From Lichenicola cladoniae (GTDB lineage: Bacteria; Pseudomonadota; Alphaproteobacteria; Acetobacterales; Acetobacteraceae): a DNA stretch of 64,000 bases. The position numbers were made by a program, and so were the translations under genes. Positions 1-9,378 of the stretch are shown piece by piece (position 1 is the first letter of the stretch; each line of letters begins with the position of its first letter). The notes under the pieces were generated by a model, which saw only the letters and a program-made list of their open reading frames with translations, was not told the DNA's origin and did no database searches. The stretch covers positions 1,925,501-1,989,500 of the forward strand of contig NZ_CP053708.1 of the NCBI RefSeq assembly GCF_013201075.1, given 5' to 3'.

Positions 1-484
1 CGAAGGCCGCGCTCTCGTCCAGGCCCGCGGCCGCGGCGATCCCGGCCAGCACGTCGAGATCGCCGATATCCAGTCCCTGTGTGAACTGCGCGGCGAACAA
101 CGCTTCCACCAGCGCGTCGGCCGGGCCGAATCTCGCCGCCCAGCCGGCCAGGCGATGCGCATCGACGCTCGACGGGATATGCGTCATGCGATCGAACCGA
201 AACGCGACGCCGTCCTGCAGGCCGAGTTCGGTGACCGACGCATAGAGGCGGCGGCCCCGTTCCTCGCCGCCATACTTGCGTTGCACGTAGTCGGGCCGGC
301 TGAGCCCTTCGCGTGGAATATCGGGGTTGAGCAGGAACGGCCGCCAGTTGATCTCGAACCGGTCGTCCGGACGCAGCGCGAGGGCACGAAGCAGACGGCG
401 CACGCCCAGGTAGCACCACGGGCACACGAAGTCGTGTACGACTTCGATGGCGAGGCGGGTATGGATCGGCGTCAGCGCATTCAC
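1..484 (-). CDS. DsbA/FrnE-family thiol oxidoreductase (partial, 3' end outside window)
   Basis: The N-terminal 161 residues of a thioredoxin-fold oxidoreductase are visible; the gene runs off the left edge. A CPWC active-site motif lies at residues 21-24 in the context DFVCPWCYLG, close to the N-terminus, as in cytoplasmic FrnE/DsbA-like proteins. There is no signal peptide, so a cytoplasmic dithiol oxidoreductase or isomerase is the likely role. The start is GTG at 484-482, preceded by a G-rich stretch; no better start is available before the divergent gene at 547. Downstream residues (RPFLLNPDIP, then a helical insert) match the DSBA domain pattern. The substrate is unknown. Confidence 0.8.
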   Translation of the reverse strand, partial: MNALTPIHTRLAIEVVHDFVCPWCYLGVRRLLRALALRPDDRFEINWRPFLLNPDIPREGLSRPDYVQRKYGGEERGRRLYASVTELGLQDGVAFRFDRMTHIPSSVDAHRLAGWAARFGPADALVEALFAAQFTQGLDIGDLDVLAGIAAAAGLDESAAF

Positions 485-546
485 CGCCCCAGTCTATGAC
501 AAGTTGCCGCTGATTCGACTAAAATCCATGGCATGAGTCGATCACG

Positions 547-1563
547 GTGAGCAGTGCCATGGACCAAGAGCTTTCCGAAGGCCAGGCGCGTTTCGCCGGC
601 TACGTCGCCACGCTGGGTCGCGGCCCCGGCAAGTCGCGCGCACTGACCCGGGAGGAAGCGCGGGATGCGTTCTCGCTGGTCCTGTCGGATGCGGTGCATC
701 CGGCGCAGCTCGGCGCGTTCCTGATGCTGCTGCGCTATCGCGGCGAAGACCCGGACGAGATCACCGGACTGGTCGAGGCGGCCCGTGCGTCGGTCGCCGG
801 CGCCGGCGAGCATGCCGTCGGGCGCGTCGATCTCGACTGGCCGAGCTACGGGGCAGGCCGCACGCGCGGTGCGCCCTGGTTCCTGTTGTCCGCCCTGGCC
901 GTATCGCAGGCCGGCTTTCGCGTCCTGATGCACGGGACCAACGCGTTCTCCGGCGCCATCTCGGTCGGCGACGCACTGGCCGGACTGGGACAGGCGGTGT
1001 CGACCGATGCGGCCGGCGTCGGCGACGCCCTCGACCGGCGCGGCTTCGCCTACTGGCCGGTCGACTGCTTCGCTCCCGGCGTGGACCGGCTGCTGGACAT
1101 GCGGCGGCTGTTCGGACTGCGCTCGCCTGTGAACACGGTGGCGCGCCTGCTCGATCCGGGCAACGCGGCAGCGTCGGTCGATGGCGTGTTCCACCCGGCC
1201 TATATCGCACTGCACCTGGGCGTGGCCGAACGGCTGCAGCGCCGGTCGTTGCTGGTCATCAAGGGCGGTGGCGGCGAGGCCGAGCGACCCGCCACGAAGG
1301 CGACCGCCGCGCATGTATGGCGCCACGACACCGGACGGTCCGAACTGCTGCTGCCGGCGCTGGCATCGCCGTCCGAACCGCGTGGGGCCGATACCGTCGC
1401 CGGCCTGGTCCGCGTCTGGCGCGGCGAGGACGAACAGCATGCCGCGGTGCAGACGGTAATCGGCACGATCACGCTCGCGCTGCTTGCGCTGGAGCCGGGG
1501 ATCGAGGCTGCGGCGGCCGACCGGAGGGCGGGTGAAATCTGGTCTGCGCGGCGTCCGATCTAG
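547..1563 (+). CDS. TrpD2/YbiB-like glycosyltransferase-fold protein
   Basis: A 338-residue protein with the anthranilate phosphoribosyltransferase fold. An N-terminal helical domain (about residues 20-90, with [21 protein letters not shown]) is followed by the alpha/beta domain with [12 protein letters not shown] and [11 protein letters not shown]. TrpD proper carries a GTGGD loop; here the equivalent stretch reads [12 protein letters not shown], so this resembles the YbiB/TrpD2 group. Members of that group bind nucleic acid and are not tryptophan enzymes. The start is GTG at 547; an in-frame ATG at 559 is an alternative. It is divergent from the DsbA-like gene, about 60 bp away. No trp genes are nearby, which supports the non-tryptophan role. 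Confidence 0.75.
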   Translation: MSSAMDQELSEGQARFAGYVATLGRGPGKSRALTREEARDAFSLVLSDAVHPAQLGAFLMLLRYRGEDPDEITGLVEAARASVAGAGEHAVGRVDLDWPSYGAGRTRGAPWFLLSALAVSQAGFRVLMHGTNAFSGAISVGDALAGLGQAVSTDAAGVGDALDRRGFAYWPVDCFAPGVDRLLDMRRLFGLRSPVNTVARLLDPGNAAASVDGVFHPAYIALHLGVAERLQRRSLLVIKGGGGEAERPATKATAAHVWRHDTGRSELLLPALASPSEPRGADTVAGLVRVWRGEDEQHAAVQTVIGTITLALLALEPGIEAAAADRRAGEIWSARRPI

Positions 1564-1655
1564 CATCCGGCAAGCCATCACACGCACTGTTGCGCTGGCG
1601 TGCCAACAGGGGCTTACTTCGACCCAATCAAGAATCAATGATCCCGGGGAACGAA

Positions 1656-3191
1656 ATGGATAGAGGCGAGGATCCAGGGCCGCCGGCCCTGGAGATGAAG
1701 GGTATCTCGAAAACATTTCCGGGCGTGCGCGCACTTGCCAGCGTCGAGCTCAAGGCCTGGGGTGGCGAGATCCTGGCGCTGATGGGCGAGAACGGCGCCG
1801 GCAAATCGACCCTGATGAAGATCCTGTCCGGCGCCTACCAGGCCGACCCGGGCGGCGAGATCAAGGTGTTCGGCAAGCCGATCAGCATCGGCAGTCCGCA
1901 GGCGGCCAAGCAGGCAGGCATCGCCATCATCTACCAGGAGCTGGCGCTGGCGCCGAACCTCACGGTGTCGGAAAACATCCATCTCGGCAACGAGATGAGC
2001 CGGGCCGGCGGGCGTCTCGACCGGCGTGCGATGATCGACGCATGCCGTCCTGTCCTGGAGCGGCTCGGCACCCCGTTCGGGCCGGAAACCCTGGTCGGCA
2101 CCCTGTCGATCGCCGAGCAGCAGCTGGTCGAGATTGCAAGGGCACTGTACCGGCAATCCCGCATACTGGTTCTGGACGAGCCGACCACGGCGTTGTCGGC
2201 GCGCGAGACCGACCGGTTGTTCGCGCTGATCCGCCAGCTCCGCAGCGAGGGCATCGCGCTGATCTATATCTCGCACCGCATGGCCGAGGTGTACGAGCTT
2301 GCCGACCGGGTCACGGTTCTTCGCGATGGCGCCTATGTCGGGACCCTCGAGCGCGAACAGCTCTCGGCGGATGCGATCGTGCGCATGATGGTCGGCCGCG
2401 ACCTGTCCTCGTTCTATACCAAGCAGCACGATGCGAACGCGATGCGCGGCGAAGTGGTGCTCGAGGTCGATGGCGTGACCGACGGCGGCCGGGTGCGGCC
2501 GTGCTCGTTCACCCTGCACAAGGGCGAGGTCCTGGGGATCGCCGGCCTGGTCGGAGCCGGGCGCACCGAGCTGGCCCGGCTGATCTACGGCGCAGATCGC
2601 AAGGCCGGCGGTTCGGTCCGACTGAACGGCAAGGTGGTGTCGCTGCGCAGCCCGAAGGCCTCACTGGATGCCGGCATCGCGTATCTCACCGAGGACCGGA
2701 AGGGACTCGGCCTGTTCCTGGACATGTCGTGCGGCGCCAACATCAACCTGGGCGTGATCGATCGCGATTCCGGGGCCGGCGGTAGGCTCAACCTGGCGCG
2801 GGCCAGGGAGCGGGCAGGGCGCGCCTTCAAGTCGTTCCGGGTCCGTGCCGCAAGTCCTGCGGTGCAGGTCGGCAGCCTGTCCGGTGGCAACCAGCAGAAG
2901 GTGCTGCTGGCACGCCTGCTCGAGACCGGCCCGAAGGTGCTCATCCTCGACGAGCCGACCCGGGGCGTCGATGTCGGCGCCAAGTCCGAGATCTATCGCA
3001 TCATCGACGAGCTGGCCCAGTCGGGCCTGGGCGTGCTGGTGATCTCGTCCGACCTGCCCGAGATCGTCGGCATCTGCGACCGCGTGCTGGTGATGCGCGA
3101 GGGCGCGATCGCCGGGGTCGTGGGCGGTCCGGGCGGCGAGCCGATCAACCAGCAGAACGTCATGGTTTTCGCAGCCGGCCTGGCGGCCTGA
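1656..3191 (+). CDS. Sugar ABC transporter ATPase (RbsA/MglA type, two nucleotide-binding domains)
   Basis: A 511-residue double ATPase that would power import of a monosaccharide through the permease encoded next. The first domain has Walker [10 protein letters not shown] (about residues 44-52), signature LSIAEQQ and Walker B LVLDEPTT. The second has the degenerate Walker [10 protein letters not shown] usual for this family, then signature LSGGNQQK and [15 protein letters not shown]. The chosen ATG at 1656 has GGGGAACGA just upstream; ATG 1638 and a further upstream start lie in the same frame. Genes for a permease (12 bp downstream) and a binding protein follow, forming one operon. The substrate cannot be read from the sequence. 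Confidence 0.93.
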   Translation: MDRGEDPGPPALEMKGISKTFPGVRALASVELKAWGGEILALMGENGAGKSTLMKILSGAYQADPGGEIKVFGKPISIGSPQAAKQAGIAIIYQELALAPNLTVSENIHLGNEMSRAGGRLDRRAMIDACRPVLERLGTPFGPETLVGTLSIAEQQLVEIARALYRQSRILVLDEPTTALSARETDRLFALIRQLRSEGIALIYISHRMAEVYELADRVTVLRDGAYVGTLEREQLSADAIVRMMVGRDLSSFYTKQHDANAMRGEVVLEVDGVTDGGRVRPCSFTLHKGEVLGIAGLVGAGRTELARLIYGADRKAGGSVRLNGKVVSLRSPKASLDAGIAYLTEDRKGLGLFLDMSCGANINLGVIDRDSGAGGRLNLARARERAGRAFKSFRVRAASPAVQVGSLSGGNQQKVLLARLLETGPKVLILDEPTRGVDVGAKSEIYRIIDELAQSGLGVLVISSDLPEIVGICDRVLVMREGAIAGVVGGPGGEPINQQNVMVFAAGLAA

Positions 3192-3203
3192 GGACTTAAC
3201 GCT

Positions 3204-4271
3204 ATGTCAGACAAACCAGTCGAGCTTCCCGCAGGCCCTGCCGGCAACGCCGCCGCGATGCCTCCCCCCGGTCCGGCCGCGTCCGGCGCCGGCCTCTCCG
3301 CGCGCCAGGTGCAGGTGCGCTCGATGATCCAGGCGGCGGGAATGCTGCCGGTGCTGGTCATCCTGGCGATCGGCTTCCACCTGCTCGGCGGGCACCGGTT
3401 CCTGTCGGTGCAGAACCTCTCGATCGTCGCACAGCAGGCGGCGATCAACTGCGTGCTCGCATCCGGCATGACCTTCGTGATCCTGACCGGCGGTATCGAC
3501 CTGTCGGTCGGTTCGATCCTGGCGGCGTCGGCGATGGGCGCGCTGATCATGTCGCTGGTACCCGGTCTCGGCTTCCTGGCGATCCCGGTCTGTCTGCTGG
3601 TGGGCCTGGTCATCGGCCTGCTGAACGGGGCGCTCATCGCACTGGTGCGCCTGCCGCCATTCATCGTGACGCTCGGCTCGCTGACCGCGGTGCGCGGCCT
3701 GGCCCGCCTGATGGGCGCCGACAACACGGTGTTCAACCCGCAGCTCAGCTACGCCTGGATCGGCAATGACGGGGTGACGGTGTTCCCCGGCGTGGCGATC
3801 CCGTGGCTCGCGATCATCGCCGTCGCGGTGATCGCGATCTCCTGGTTCGTGCTCCGCCGCACGGTGCTCGGCGTGCGGATCTATGCCGTCGGCGGCAATC
3901 CGGCGGCGGCGCGGCTGTCCGGCATCAACGTGCCGGCGATCCTGCTGTTCGTTTATGCACTTTCCGGTTTGCTGGCCGGGCTCGGCGGCGTGATGTCCTC
4001 GGCGCGGCTCTATGCCGCCAACGGCCTGCAGCTTGGCCAGTCCTACGAACTCGATGCCATTGCGGCCGTCATCCTCGGCGGCACCTCGTTCGTCGGCGGC
4101 ATCGGCTCGATCTGGGGCACGCTGATCGGCGCGCTGATCATTGCGGTGTTGTCGAACGGATTGATCCTCGTCGGCGTCTCCGATATCTGGCAATTCATCG
4201 TCAAGGGCCTCGTCATCATCGGGGCGGTGGCGCTTGATCGGTTCCGGCAGGGCAGCGGCGTTCGCACCTGA
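3204..4271 (+). CDS. Sugar ABC transporter permease (RbsC type)
   Basis: A 355-residue integral membrane protein of the ribose/xylose permease family. About 45 polar, proline/alanine-rich N-terminal residues precede the first membrane segment. The family hallmark GGIDLSVGSILA is present, followed by LPPFIVTLGSL and, near the C-terminus, ELDAIAAVILGGTSFVGG. Roughly eight to ten hydrophobic segments can be seen. It follows the ATPase gene by 12 bp and precedes the binding protein, so it is the translocation channel of this importer. Start ATG 3204. Confidence 0.93.
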   Translation: MSDKPVELPAGPAGNAAAMPPPGPAASGAGLSARQVQVRSMIQAAGMLPVLVILAIGFHLLGGHRFLSVQNLSIVAQQAAINCVLASGMTFVILTGGIDLSVGSILAASAMGALIMSLVPGLGFLAIPVCLLVGLVIGLLNGALIALVRLPPFIVTLGSLTAVRGLARLMGADNTVFNPQLSYAWIGNDGVTVFPGVAIPWLAIIAVAVIAISWFVLRRTVLGVRIYAVGGNPAAARLSGINVPAILLFVYALSGLLAGLGGVMSSARLYAANGLQLGQSYELDAIAAVILGGTSFVGGIGSIWGTLIGALIIAVLSNGLILVGVSDIWQFIVKGLVIIGAVALDRFRQGSGVRT

Positions 4272-4338
4272 CCATCTACGCATGGCGGGATCGCCCCGCC
4301 TGCCGTGCGCACGAACAAACGGGGCGGTCAGAGGAAAC

Positions 4339-5298
4339 ATGACGATGCACAAGAGTTCGATCAGCAGCCGGGCCCGCCTGGCAGGCAGCATTTTCGCAAC
4401 CGCCCTCGCGGTCTTCGGCGGCACGGCCATGGCGAAGCCGCTCACCTCGATCGGCGTGACGATGGGCTCGCTGGGCAATCCGTATTTCGTGGCGCTGACC
4501 AAGGGCATCACCGCCGAAGCCCGTGCGAACGGTGCCAACGTTACCGTCACGTCGGTCTCGGCCGATTACGATCTCAACAAGCAGTTCACCCAGATCGACA
4601 ACTTCATCGCCGCCGGCGTGAACCTGATCGTCATCAACGCGGTCGATCCGAACGCGATCCTGCCGGCGATCAAGCGCGCGCAGAAAGCGGGCATCGCGGT
4701 GGTTGCCGCCGATGTCGCGGCGAACGGTGCCGATGCGACGATCATGACCGACAACACCCTGGCCGGTAGCGAGTCCTGCGCCTTCCTCGCGCAGAAGCTC
4801 GGCGGCAAGGGCAACGTCATCATCGAGAACGGCCCACAGGTGTCCTCGGTGACCGACCGGGTGAAGGGCTGCAAGACCGCGCTGGCCAAGTCGCCGGATA
4901 TCAAGATCCTGTCCTTCGACCAGGATGCCAAGGGCTCGCGCGACGGCGGCCTGCAGGTAATGCAGGGCTACCTGATCCGCTATCCCGACATCAACGGCGT
5001 GTTCGCGATCAACGATCCGCAGGCGATCGGCTCCGAGCTTGCGGCAAAGCAGCAGCATCGCAACGGCATCGTCATCACTTCGGTGGACGGCGCGCCGGAC
5101 ATCGTCTCGTCCCTGAAGGCGAACGGCCTGATCGAGGCGTCCGCGTCGCAGGACCCCTACACGATGGGCCGCCTCGCCGTGAAGGCAGGCCGCGAGATCC
5201 TGGATGGCCATCCCCCGGCCGAAAAAATCACCCTGATGGCACCGAAGCTGATCACGAAAGCGAATGTCGACAGCTATGTCGGCTGGACCCAGCACTAG
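4339..5298 (+). CDS. Periplasmic sugar-binding protein of the ABC importer
   Basis: A 319-residue periplasmic binding protein (Peripla_BP_4 type). The signal peptide ends at AMA-KPLTS, about residue 32. The mature N-terminus, IGVTMGSLGNPYFVALTKG, is typical of ribose-type binding proteins; TSVDGAPDIV and the C-terminal ITKANVDSY also fit. The ATG at 4339 is preceded by GAGGAAAC, an excellent ribosome-binding site, so the longer in-frame extension upstream is not used. It is the third gene of the ATPase-permease-binding protein operon. The ligand is probably an aldose or sugar alcohol but is not determined. Confidence 0.93.
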   Translation: MTMHKSSISSRARLAGSIFATALAVFGGTAMAKPLTSIGVTMGSLGNPYFVALTKGITAEARANGANVTVTSVSADYDLNKQFTQIDNFIAAGVNLIVINAVDPNAILPAIKRAQKAGIAVVAADVAANGADATIMTDNTLAGSESCAFLAQKLGGKGNVIIENGPQVSSVTDRVKGCKTALAKSPDIKILSFDQDAKGSRDGGLQVMQGYLIRYPDINGVFAINDPQAIGSELAAKQQHRNGIVITSVDGAPDIVSSLKANGLIEASASQDPYTMGRLAVKAGREILDGHPPAEKITLMAPKLITKANVDSYVGWTQH

Positions 5299-5420
5299 AC
5301 CTTAATAAAGCCGCGGTTCTTGCACACTCTGACATAGAACCACTGCCCGGGGGCGATACGACGGGAACGTCGTCGCCGCTTCCGCGTAGGAAGGCTCCTG
5401 CACGCAAAAGGATCTATGCC

Positions 5421-5657
5421 ATGACCGTTCGTCTTCCCACCGCCGGCCTCCTGGCTGTTGCTCTTGCCCTCGGCGCCGCATTCTCCGGCCCGGCGATGGC
5501 CAAGGGCTGCCTCAAGGGTGCCGCCGTCGGCGGTGTCGCCGGTCACGTTGCCGGCCATCATGGCGTCATGGGTGCCGCGGCCGGTTGCGCCGTCGGCCAT
5601 CACGAAGCCAACAAGAAGGCCAAGGCCGCCGACACCACCGCAGCCCCGCCGACCTGA
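5421..5657 (+). CDS. Small exported glycine/histidine-rich protein
   Basis: A 78-residue protein with a clear signal peptide (cleavage near GPAMA-KGC, about residue 27). The mature part is short and has alternating glycine/alanine with GG and AGH steps (KGAAVGGVAGHVAGHHG), two cysteines, five histidines and a lysine/alanine-rich tail. This resembles glycine-zipper proteins of the envelope, but I cannot assign a function. AAGGATCT precedes the ATG. The gene stands alone and ends about 60 bp before a strong rho-independent terminator. Confidence 0.75.
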   Translation: MTVRLPTAGLLAVALALGAAFSGPAMAKGCLKGAAVGGVAGHVAGHHGVMGAAAGCAVGHHEANKKAKAADTTAAPPT

Positions 5658-5715
5658 TCCGAGACCGGCACGGTCCTGCGAAGGATCGTGCCGGAAGCCT
5701 GGTCAACGAGCGAGA

Positions 5716-5748
5716 AGCCCCGGTATCCTGTGGATGCCGGGGCTTTTT
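5716..5748 (+). terminator. Rho-independent terminator after the small exported protein
   Basis: A perfect 12-bp stem beginning GCCCCGG (5717) with a TGT loop and a matching CCGGGGC, followed by five T residues at 5744-5748. It lies between the plus-strand small gene and the convergent NnrU-like gene. The T tract is on the plus strand. Confidence 0.9.
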
Positions 5749-5760
5749 CCGTGCGCTGAG

Positions 5761-6453
5761 CTAGACCCACCGCCAGATCCCGGCCGCCCAGCCGGCAAGC
5801 GGCAGATGGGCCCAGGTTGCGGCCAGCCAGACAACGAGCCCGCCGAGCAGTTCGTGCATCCCGAACGCACCGAGACGGGCCCGACCCTGCGCGATCGCCG
5901 CGAACGGCCAGTAGCTGGTCCTGGATTCCCAGGCCGGCCACATCTCCGGCAGCAGCTGCTCCTTCTTGCGGTCCTGCAGCGCAGCCCCGACCAGCGAGAG
6001 GACAATGATCGCGCCTGCAACCGCGATGTTGGCGGCGACCGGATAGACCGCGATGTGGCAGAGCCCCCAGAGCGCGAACGACCAGAGCATCGGATGGCGG
6101 GTGATCGCATACACGCCGCTTGCCGTGTCCGGCGCAGTCCCCGTGCCGGTGGGGTTCGGCGTTGCCGGGTTGCGCACCAGCGATCCCATCAGCAGCACCG
6201 ATGCCACCAGCATCACGATCGTCGCGGCGGCCCAGAGCACGTCATTCACCGGCCAGAGCGGTGCCGTGGCCGGCGCCGCGCGGTAGGCAACCACCAGCCA
6301 CCCGAGCGTGGCGATCGCCACCAGCGAGTAGATCCCGAGGAAGCCAGTTTCTCCCAGCCTTCGCACGATCGGCCGGCGTAGCGGGTGGGATAGCAGGAAG
6401 TGCGTTCCGACGAATGCAGCGGCAGCGATCGGAACGGCGGTCGTGCCTTCCAT
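5761..6453 (-). CDS. NnrU-family integral membrane protein
   Basis: A 230-residue membrane protein with about six hydrophobic segments. The motif RHPMLWSFALWGLCH, with a conserved RHP near the middle, is typical of the NnrU/isoprenylcysteine-methyltransferase-like superfamily. NnrU proteins are linked in some bacteria to nitric-oxide metabolism, but no denitrification genes are nearby, so the role here is open. The chosen ATG at 6453 has AGGGAG eight bases upstream; a longer in-frame start lacks such support. It is convergent with the small exported protein gene across a terminator. Confidence 0.8.
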   Translation of the reverse strand: MEGTTAVPIAAAAFVGTHFLLSHPLRRPIVRRLGETGFLGIYSLVAIATLGWLVVAYRAAPATAPLWPVNDVLWAAATIVMLVASVLLMGSLVRNPATPNPTGTGTAPDTASGVYAITRHPMLWSFALWGLCHIAVYPVAANIAVAGAIIVLSLVGAALQDRKKEQLLPEMWPAWESRTSYWPFAAIAQGRARLGAFGMHELLGGLVVWLAATWAHLPLAGWAAGIWRWV

Positions 6454-6582
6454 GATCTCGGCTCCCTCAAGCGTTGGTGGTTCCGGCACCCCGACCCACG
6501 TCACCGGGCCCGTGCGGCCAAGAGCGTCGATGCCAGCTGCAATCACTTGTACGGATGCATTGTGGCGCGTTGCGCGGCGGTC

Positions 6583-7731
6583 CTAGTTCTGCGACTGCCG
6601 GCTCGATGCCGGACCAGCGGTTTCCATCGTCTGCCGCATGGTGCCCAGGCTCTGGGTCATCGTTCCAAGGCTCTGGGTCATGGTGCCCAAGGTCTGCGTG
6701 CCGAACTCCGATGCGTGCAAGGGAGGTTCGATCGTCCAGAACGCGTCGGCGATGTCGTTCTGGATCAGGCGAAGCTGCACCTGCACCCAGTCGAGGAACT
6801 CGTGCAGCCCGCGCAGGATGATCTGCTCGATGGTCTGGTCGGTGAGCGCCGCGCGAAGCTCATCCATTCGTTCCAGGGCGGCACCGCCCCGACGCAGCCC
6901 GTAATCGGTGCGAAGCTGTCCGACCGCCCAGTAGACCTGACGCAGGGTCAGCACGAGCGAGCGCGGAAACGCATTGTTCAGCAGCAGGAACCCGGCGACC
7001 GAAGCTGGACTGAGCGAGCTGGGCATGACGCGACGATAGGCATGATACGCCGCAGCCGATCGGAGCACGGCGCTCCACTGGCTGATATCGACCTGGCTGC
7101 CGACGCCCGCCTCCCGCGGCAGCAGCGTGTGATACTTGATGTCCACCAGCCGGGTGGTCTGGTCGCCGCGTTCCAGGAACTTGCCGATCGAATAGAAGTA
7201 CCACCCCTGGTCGCGATAGAACGTTCCTTCCGTGATGCCATAGTGGGTCTGGCACTCCTGCTTCAGCCGCGCGCAGAGTGCGGAGAGCTGCGACGAGCGG
7301 ATATCGTTGCTGTTCAGGCGCCTGACCCAGTTGTGGAACACGTTGATGTGGGTCCACATCTCGGTCGAGATCAGCGGGCGCAGGGTGCGGGCATTCTCCC
7401 GCGCGACATCGATGATGCTGGCAATCGAATTCGGATTGTCCCTGTCCAGAACATAGAACTCGGTGACGCCGCGAACGTCGGCCTCCGTGCGCGTGCTGTA
7501 ATAACGCTCCTCGTCGGCGTTGATCTGGATCACCGATCGCCAGCCATTCTCGACCAGGCTGGTGCGGGTGAAACTCTCGGTCACGTCGAGGATGCGGGCG
7601 AGGTTCTCGATCCGCTCCATATACCGGGCCAGCCAGACGGTGCTCTCGGCATAGCGCGACAGCAGCGCCTGGGTCCGCATCGGCGCATCCATGCGCTCGT
7701 CGTTCGGGAGGGCCGGCGTGACGATGGTCAT
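6583..7731 (-). CDS. Alpha-E domain protein (DUF403), partner of ATP-grasp
   Basis: A 382-residue alpha-helical protein of the alpha-E family, with LLSRYAESTVWLARYMER at the N-terminus and many W/R/Y-rich helices. Such proteins are nearly always encoded with a circularly permuted ATP-grasp enzyme and are predicted to work in an unknown peptide-ligation pathway. Here the start ATG overlaps the stop of the ATP-grasp gene by four bases (ATGA), so translation is coupled. The C-terminus carries three degenerate copies of a seven-residue unit, LGTMTQS (DNA 6638-6700), and then a polar tail; this end is not part of the usual domain. Confidence 0.88.
   Translation of the reverse strand: MTIVTPALPNDERMDAPMRTQALLSRYAESTVWLARYMERIENLARILDVTESFTRTSLVENGWRSVIQINADEERYYSTRTEADVRGVTEFYVLDRDNPNSIASIIDVARENARTLRPLISTEMWTHINVFHNWVRRLNSNDIRSSQLSALCARLKQECQTHYGITEGTFYRDQGWYFYSIGKFLERGDQTTRLVDIKYHTLLPREAGVGSQVDISQWSAVLRSAAAYHAYRRVMPSSLSPASVAGFLLLNNAFPRSLVLTLRQVYWAVGQLRTDYGLRRGGAALERMDELRAALTDQTIEQIILRGLHEFLDWVQVQLRLIQNDIADAFWTIEPPLHASEFGTQTLGTMTQSLGTMTQSLGTMRQTMETAGPASSRQSQN
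6638..6700 (-). repeat. Three tandem 21-bp repeats in the alpha-E gene
   Basis: Three direct copies of a 21-bp unit lie at 6638-6658, 6659-6679 and 6680-6700. They differ at a few positions and encode the C-terminal LGTMTQS-type heptads. Being in frame, expansion or contraction would add or remove seven residues without breaking the gene. Confidence 0.85.
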
Positions 7732-9227
7732 GACAGCACCCACGTGTCCTTGGAGCCGCCACCCTGGGACGAGTTCACCACCAGCGAGCCTTTTTTCAGC
7801 GCCACGCGGGACAGGCCGCCCGGCAGGACCCAGGTGGACGCGCCGGTCACCGCGAACGGGCGCAGATCGACATGGCGGGCCTCGACGCCGCCCTCGCACA
7901 GGGTCGGTGCGGTGGAGAGGTTGATGACCGGCTGGCTGATGTAGTTGGCGGGATCGGCCTTGAGCTTGATCCGGAACTCGTCGAGCTCGGCCCTGGTGGC
8001 ATGCGGCCCGATGATGAGGCCATAGCCGCCCGACTCCCCGACCGGCTTGACGACCAGCTTCTCGAGGTTGTCGAGCGTATATTTGAGGCCATCGGGTTCC
8101 CGGCAGATCCGCGTATCGACGTTGTTCAGGATCGGCTCTTCATCCAGGTAGTAGCGGATGATGCGGGGCATGTAGGCATAGATCGCCTTGTCGTCGGCAA
8201 CACCGGTGCCGACCGCATTGGCGATCGCCACGTTGCCGCGGCGCCAGGCATCGACGAGCCCGCGTACGCCGAGCTGGCTTTCCGGCCGGAACACGTCCGG
8301 ATCGAGGAAATCGTCGTTGAGCCGGCGATAGATCGAATGGACCGGTCGCAGGCCGGCAATCGTTCGCATGAACACCCTGGCGTTCTCGACCACCAGGTCA
8401 CGACCCTCGACCAGCGGCACGCCCATTTCCCGTGCGAGGAATACATGCTCGAAATAGGCCGAGTTGTAGATGCCCGGCGACAGCAGCACGACCTGCGGAT
8501 CGCTCACGCCGGCCGGGGCGATCTCGATCATCGCCTGCTTCAGCCTGAGGCCGTATTCCTCGACCGGCCGGATCCCGATGCCCGACAGCAGGTCGGGCAG
8601 CACCCGCAGCATCATGTGCCGGTTTTCGATGACGTAGGACACGCCCGACGGCGTCCGGGCATTATCCTCGAGCACCAGGAACCGGCCGGCCTCGTCGCGC
8701 ACGATGTCCGTGCCGTTCACATGCACGTAGACCCCCAGCGGAACGTCCAGCCCCATCATCTCGGGACGGAAGTTGACGTTGCCGAGTACCAGGTCGCGCG
8801 GAATGATGCCGTCCCGCAGGATTTTCTGGTCGTGGTAGATGTCCCACAGGAACTTGTTGATCGCGGTGACCCGCTGGACCACGCCGCGTTCGACGAGCTC
8901 CCACTCGCCGGCGGTCAGGATGCGCGGGATCAGGTCGAAAGGCAGGATGCGGTCGATCGCGTCCCGGTCTGAGTAGACCGTGAAGGTGATCCCGAGATTA
9001 TAGAGCTCGGCCTCGGCCGACGTCGCGCGGCGGCGCAACTCGTCCACGTCGAACGACTGGAGCCGGTCATGGATCATCTGGACGGTCGGATCGAGCGGTC
9101 CGAGCGTGTTCATAATCTCGCAGAAGAAGCGCGGCATCCCGTAGCTCGCGAACAGGTCCGCAACCGGTATCCTGGCATCGGTCGGCGATGCGATCGAGAC
9201 GGACGCTCGGTTGGCTCCGGCCATCAC
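7728..9227 (-). CDS. Circularly permuted type-2 ATP-grasp protein
   Basis: A 499-residue protein of the DUF404/DUF407 type. Recognisable stretches are NFRPEMMGLDVPLG, FLVLEDNARTPSGVSYV, LVVKPVGESGGYG (the nucleotide-binding loop region) and the C-terminal SSQGGGSKDTWVL. ATP-grasp enzymes form amide bonds through acyl-phosphate intermediates; the substrate of this group is not established, though a peptide product is commonly suggested. It is co-transcribed with the alpha-E gene downstream. A transglutaminase-like protein often accompanies this pair but none is visible here. The start is one of two adjacent ATGs. Confidence 0.9.
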   Translation of the reverse strand: MMAGANRASVSIASPTDARIPVADLFASYGMPRFFCEIMNTLGPLDPTVQMIHDRLQSFDVDELRRRATSAEAELYNLGITFTVYSDRDAIDRILPFDLIPRILTAGEWELVERGVVQRVTAINKFLWDIYHDQKILRDGIIPRDLVLGNVNFRPEMMGLDVPLGVYVHVNGTDIVRDEAGRFLVLEDNARTPSGVSYVIENRHMMLRVLPDLLSGIGIRPVEEYGLRLKQAMIEIAPAGVSDPQVVLLSPGIYNSAYFEHVFLAREMGVPLVEGRDLVVENARVFMRTIAGLRPVHSIYRRLNDDFLDPDVFRPESQLGVRGLVDAWRRGNVAIANAVGTGVADDKAIYAYMPRIIRYYLDEEPILNNVDTRICREPDGLKYTLDNLEKLVVKPVGESGGYGLIIGPHATRAELDEFRIKLKADPANYISQPVINLSTAPTLCEGGVEARHVDLRPFAVTGASTWVLPGGLSRVALKKGSLVVNSSQGGGSKDTWVLS

Positions 9228-9378
9228 CGGCTGGATCCGTTAGAGGCTTGATCCGGCCGGGCCGGATACAGGCGCAAGGGAATCATCCGGTCCACCTGAC
9301 ACTGTTATGACGAAATTCTCGACGAAGCCATTTACTAGGTGTTTGCCGAAACTCCAGCCGCTAGGATAGCCCAAGGTC

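Noticed and set aside
481-1734. Long 417-codon open frame on the minus strand
   Set aside because: It lies opposite the TrpD2/YbiB-like gene, is very rich in arginine, alanine and glycine and has no domain: a shadow of the GC-rich coding strand.
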